Assembly (NCBI GenBank): GCA_020348305.1
Contig: CP070746.1
Location: 2,577,613-2,622,555, forward strand
DNA length: 44,943 nucleotides
Direction: 5' to 3'
Source of the DNA: Desulfobacterales bacterium
GTDB taxonomy: Bacteria; Desulfobacterota; Desulfobacteria; Desulfobacterales; JAHEIW01
Position 1 is the first letter of the stretch. Every line of letters starts with the position of its first letter. A program made the translations under genes and the position numbers. The notes beneath the pieces were generated by a model. The model did no database searches and was not told the origin of the DNA. It was given only the letters and a program-made list of their open reading frames with translations. This document shows, one piece after another, positions 42,739 through 44,943 of the stretch.

Positions 42739-43650
42739 TTATGAAACCGCTTCTAAACAGTCTTCCAATGCCCTTAGGATTTCTTTTTCATTACAGTTAC
42801 GTCCCACAAACACTAAAGCAGTATGACGCGTGCTTTCATCGCTGGGCTCGATGCGATAATTCCCTCCTGTAAAATTGAGCAACCCTGTTGAATTCTTGAA
42901 GCGAACCCAACCTTTACATCGAAAAAGGTTGGGGGGAAGCGAATCTAGAAATTTGTCCAATTTATCTCTGTCTATTGGACGATCGTCTTTGAAGGAGAAT
43001 GAATGAAAGCCATCTTGTTCGAGGGGGTGGGAATGGTGATTTTGAAGGATACGATGCGGTTGTGTTGAATCAGTTCCGAATAGCAAGGCCGGATCAACTT
43101 GACAATATTGAGCGCAAAGGATCTTAGCCCCCGGATTTAGATCACGAACTATTACCTCTATCCTTTCAAGTTCCTCGGCCTCAACTAGATCGTTCTTATT
43201 TAGGATAAGCAAGTCGGCACATCGAATCTGGTTATCGTAAAATGAGCCAAGCACATCTTTTGCTTTAAAAAAATCCGCATCGACGACCGTAATCAGTTTG
43301 CTCAGTCTGCTGAATTCAGATACGGGAGGTTCAAACAGAATGTCAAACATATCTCCCGGTTGAGCAATGCCGGTGGCTTCAACGATTAAATGCGATGGAT
43401 TGAAGGTCTTATGAATCTCTTGAACAGCTTTAAAAAAATCGGTTTTAATGGTGCAGCAAATGCATCCACTGGTCAGTTCCATAATGTCAACGTCCTGGCT
43501 TTTAAGGAGTGTGCCATCAATACCGATCTGGCCGACCTCATTGACAATGATAGCCACTCTCTGTTCTGATCTAAACTTTGATCCCAGCAAATGCCGGATC
43601 AACGTGGTTTTTCCGGCACCGAGAAATCCCGATACAATTAGAACATCCAT
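42739..43650 (-). CDS. CobW/COG0523 family GTPase (metal chaperone type)
   Basis: 303 aa from the ATG at 43650, placing Walker A (GFLGAGKTT, 8-16) at the usual position. The frame is open to an upstream ATG at 43719, but a 23-residue extension is atypical. Residues 62-66 contain the family motif GCICC (C63, C65, C66), which binds a divalent metal. The guanine-specificity motif is NKND, and a C-terminal CobW_C-like domain is present (CKGWVRFKNSTGLLNF). Family members insert metals such as zinc or cobalt into client proteins; the client is unknown. It converges with the toxin gene (29-bp gap). Confidence 0.85.
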   Translation of the reverse strand: MDVLIVSGFLGAGKTTLIRHLLGSKFRSEQRVAIIVNEVGQIGIDGTLLKSQDVDIMELTSGCICCTIKTDFFKAVQEIHKTFNPSHLIVEATGIAQPGDMFDILFEPPVSEFSRLSKLITVVDADFFKAKDVLGSFYDNQIRCADLLILNKNDLVEAEELERIEVIVRDLNPGAKILCAQYCQVDPALLFGTDSTQPHRILQNHHSHPLEQDGFHSFSFKDDRPIDRDKLDKFLDSLPPNLFRCKGWVRFKNSTGLLNFTGGNYRIEPSDESTRHTALVFVGRNCNEKEILRALEDCLEAVS

Positions 43651-43816
43651 AATGTGTTTTCCAATCACCTCTAAAACATCTTCTAGATTATCAAATACCT
43701 CATTATCCCAAAACCACAATACTTTAAAACCATTTTCCGTCAGAAACCTATCTCTTTCATTTTTGCAAAGTGGGTTAGTTTAGCTGCCAGTGTATCATCT
43801 TTCCACCTCCCCAAGC

Positions 43817-43841
43817 CTCTCCCCCCTTTGAGGGTGGAGAG
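43817..43841. repeat. CTCTCC...GGAGAG hairpin of the C-run/G-run family
   Basis: CTCTCC-c-CCC-TTTGA-GGG-t-GGAGAG has one mismatch and a TTTGA loop, like the hairpins at 24736 and 35388. It sits in the 288-bp gap between the acyl-CoA dehydrogenase and GTPase genes, which has no gene. Confidence 0.5.
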
Positions 43842-43938
43842 AGAGATATGGATAACGATGTGACCGCAGCGAAAAGGAATTAGCGGAAATCCTACCACAA
43901 GCTGAGGAGTATTGAGATAATAAAGCAAACAATTTTAG

Positions 43939-44943
43939 TTAAAGCCCTAAAGACTTTGCAACAATTCCTTTCATGATCTCGTTGGTTCCGGCGAAAATTG
44001 TTGTAACCCGAACATCGCGAAACGTACGGGCAATAGGGCAAGCCTCCAGCATGCCGAATTCGCCGCAAAGATTTAGGCAACAATTGGCTATCCGATTGGC
44101 CATTTCCGTATTCCAATATTTCGCCATGCTGGTTTCTGCCACGATATGTTTACCTTCCATATGATCGGCGATCAGCTTTTCGAGAAAAGTCTTGCCCAGT
44201 TTTACTTCAGTGGCCATTTCTATCAGAGCAAATTGAATCGCCTGAGGAATATGTTTTAAACCATTATTGGCGTTCTTTTTTTGGATGTGATCTATCGTCC
44301 ATTCTAAAATAAATTCGGCCATGGTTGTCGCTAATATGGCCACCAACAAACGTTCCTGTTGAAGTTTTTCCATCAGCTTTGCAAACCCGGTGCCTTTATT
44401 ACCCAGACGGTTTTTTGTTGGTATGCGGCAATTGGTGAAAAAAAGCTCGTTGGTGTCTTGACTGTGAACTCCCAGTTTGTGAAGCGGCTCACCTTTTTTG
44501 AATCCTGGCGTTCCAGCTTCGACTAAATACAGAGAAATGGCCTGGTAGGGATTTTCAACAGCCATATCTTTGGCGGCGACTACCACCAGATCGCAATTAA
44601 ACCCGTTGGAAATAAAGGTCTTGGTACCGTTTAGAATGACGTCATCGCCTTCTTCTACTGCAACGGTGGTCATGGAAGCCAGATCACTGCCAACATCCGG
44701 TTCGGTCATGGCCACGGCGGTAATAATATCGCCAGAAACACAACCGGGAAGATATTTTTTCTTCTGCTCCACTGATCCGAACGAATCGATGTAAGGAACA
44801 ACAATATCGCTGTGCAGAAACGTATCTAAGCCGTAATGATTCGTCCGGGTCAACTCCTCCAAAACGATAACTGAATAAAGGAAATCCTTGCCTAACCCAC
44901 CGTACTCGGGCGCAACCCAGGTGCACAGAAAGCCTTCCCGTCC
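43939..44943 (-). CDS. Acyl-CoA dehydrogenase (N-terminus cut by window edge)
   Basis: 335 codons visible, open through the right edge. The visible part runs from the end of the N-terminal helical domain (TWVAPEYGGLGKDFLYS) through the beta domain (AMTEPDVGSDLASM, the FAD/substrate signature, and TKTFISNG) to the C-terminal helical domain with RDVRVTTIFAGTNEIMKG. It oxidises an acyl-CoA to the enoyl-CoA using FAD and passes electrons to ETF. The position equivalent to the catalytic Glu of medium-chain enzymes (EGT) is Ala, as in long-chain/isovaleryl types that use a Glu on another helix. Confidence 0.92.
   Translation of the reverse strand, partial: GREGFLCTWVAPEYGGLGKDFLYSVIVLEELTRTNHYGLDTFLHSDIVVPYIDSFGSVEQKKKYLPGCVSGDIITAVAMTEPDVGSDLASMTTVAVEEGDDVILNGTKTFISNGFNCDLVVVAAKDMAVENPYQAISLYLVEAGTPGFKKGEPLHKLGVHSQDTNELFFTNCRIPTKNRLGNKGTGFAKLMEKLQQERLLVAILATTMAEFILEWTIDHIQKKNANNGLKHIPQAIQFALIEMATEVKLGKTFLEKLIADHMEGKHIVAETSMAKYWNTEMANRIANCCLNLCGEFGMLEACPIARTFRDVRVTTIFAGTNEIMKGIVAKSLGL

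Noticed and set aside
43939..44943. Acyl-CoA dehydrogenase apparently missing its catalytic Glu (FAGT instead of YEGT)
   Set aside because: Long-chain and isovaleryl-type enzymes carry Gly or Ala here and use a Glu on another helix, so this is a normal subtype feature.

Overview
The window looks like a chromosome segment of a strictly anaerobic, Gram-negative deltaproteobacterium (Desulfobacterota, sulfate-reducer type). The reasons are a MetF/MetV methylene-tetrahydrofolate reductase set joined to NuoE/NuoF-like electron-input subunits, a GlpA-like/FAD oxidoreductase/DUF1667 trio, an NtrC-type regulator with -24/-12 promoters, and many secreted proteins with Sec or lipoprotein signals. No rRNA, tRNA, IS element or CRISPR array was seen. 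Taxonomy is inference.

Region 1 (1-14349, all minus strand) is the most unusual part. Read in the direction of transcription it encodes an ECF-like sigma factor, a zinc-finger membrane anti-sigma factor, a secreted protein of unknown function, a small lipoprotein, a MotA/TolQ/ExbB-like channel, its ExbD-like coiled-coil partner, a DUF4384 lipoprotein, a lytic transglycosylase, a secreted metacaspase-like protein with DUF4384, a TPR-OmpA protein, a second caspase-DUF4384 protein, and a third caspase fused to PEGA-like and FG-GAP domains that runs off the left edge. Apart from the sigma and anti-sigma factors, every product appears to sit in or face the envelope. I infer one sigma-controlled, proton-motive-force-linked envelope system with three caspase-fold hydrolases. 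A shared GTCCGTC element in three of its gaps is a candidate promoter for the local sigma factor.

Region 2 (14684-24567, plus strand) starts with an unusual HTH-then-receiver regulator and three successive palindromes. It continues with a divergent MetF paralogue, a formate-dehydrogenase-like molybdopterin subunit without the catalytic Cys/Sec, NuoE, a NuoF-GltD fusion, MetV and a canonical MetF. This reads as a pyridine-nucleotide electron module, resembling Stn-type transhydrogenases, coupled to methylene-THF reduction in the Wood-Ljungdahl pathway.

Region 3 (24985-28296, minus) is a GlpA-like dehydrogenase operon. Region 4 (28515-35148) has a FecR/DUF6600 surface protein and a three-gene ABC importer whose binding protein is tethered by a C-terminal membrane helix. 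Region 5 (35634-39856) is a ZraP-like periplasmic protein divergent from a ZraS/ZraR-like two-component pair, with a -24/-12 promoter motif facing each way. Region 6 (40020-44943) holds a zinc-ribbon thioredoxin, an unknown protein, a Phd/VapC-type toxin-antitoxin pair, a CobW-type GTPase and a partial acyl-CoA dehydrogenase.

Many gaps carry a striking kind of repeat. A short 6-10 base word is stuttered several times and, in most copies, followed by its inverted complement. The architecture is the same but the word differs at each site (12677, 16306, 26740, 31569, 36428, 39857, 40681).
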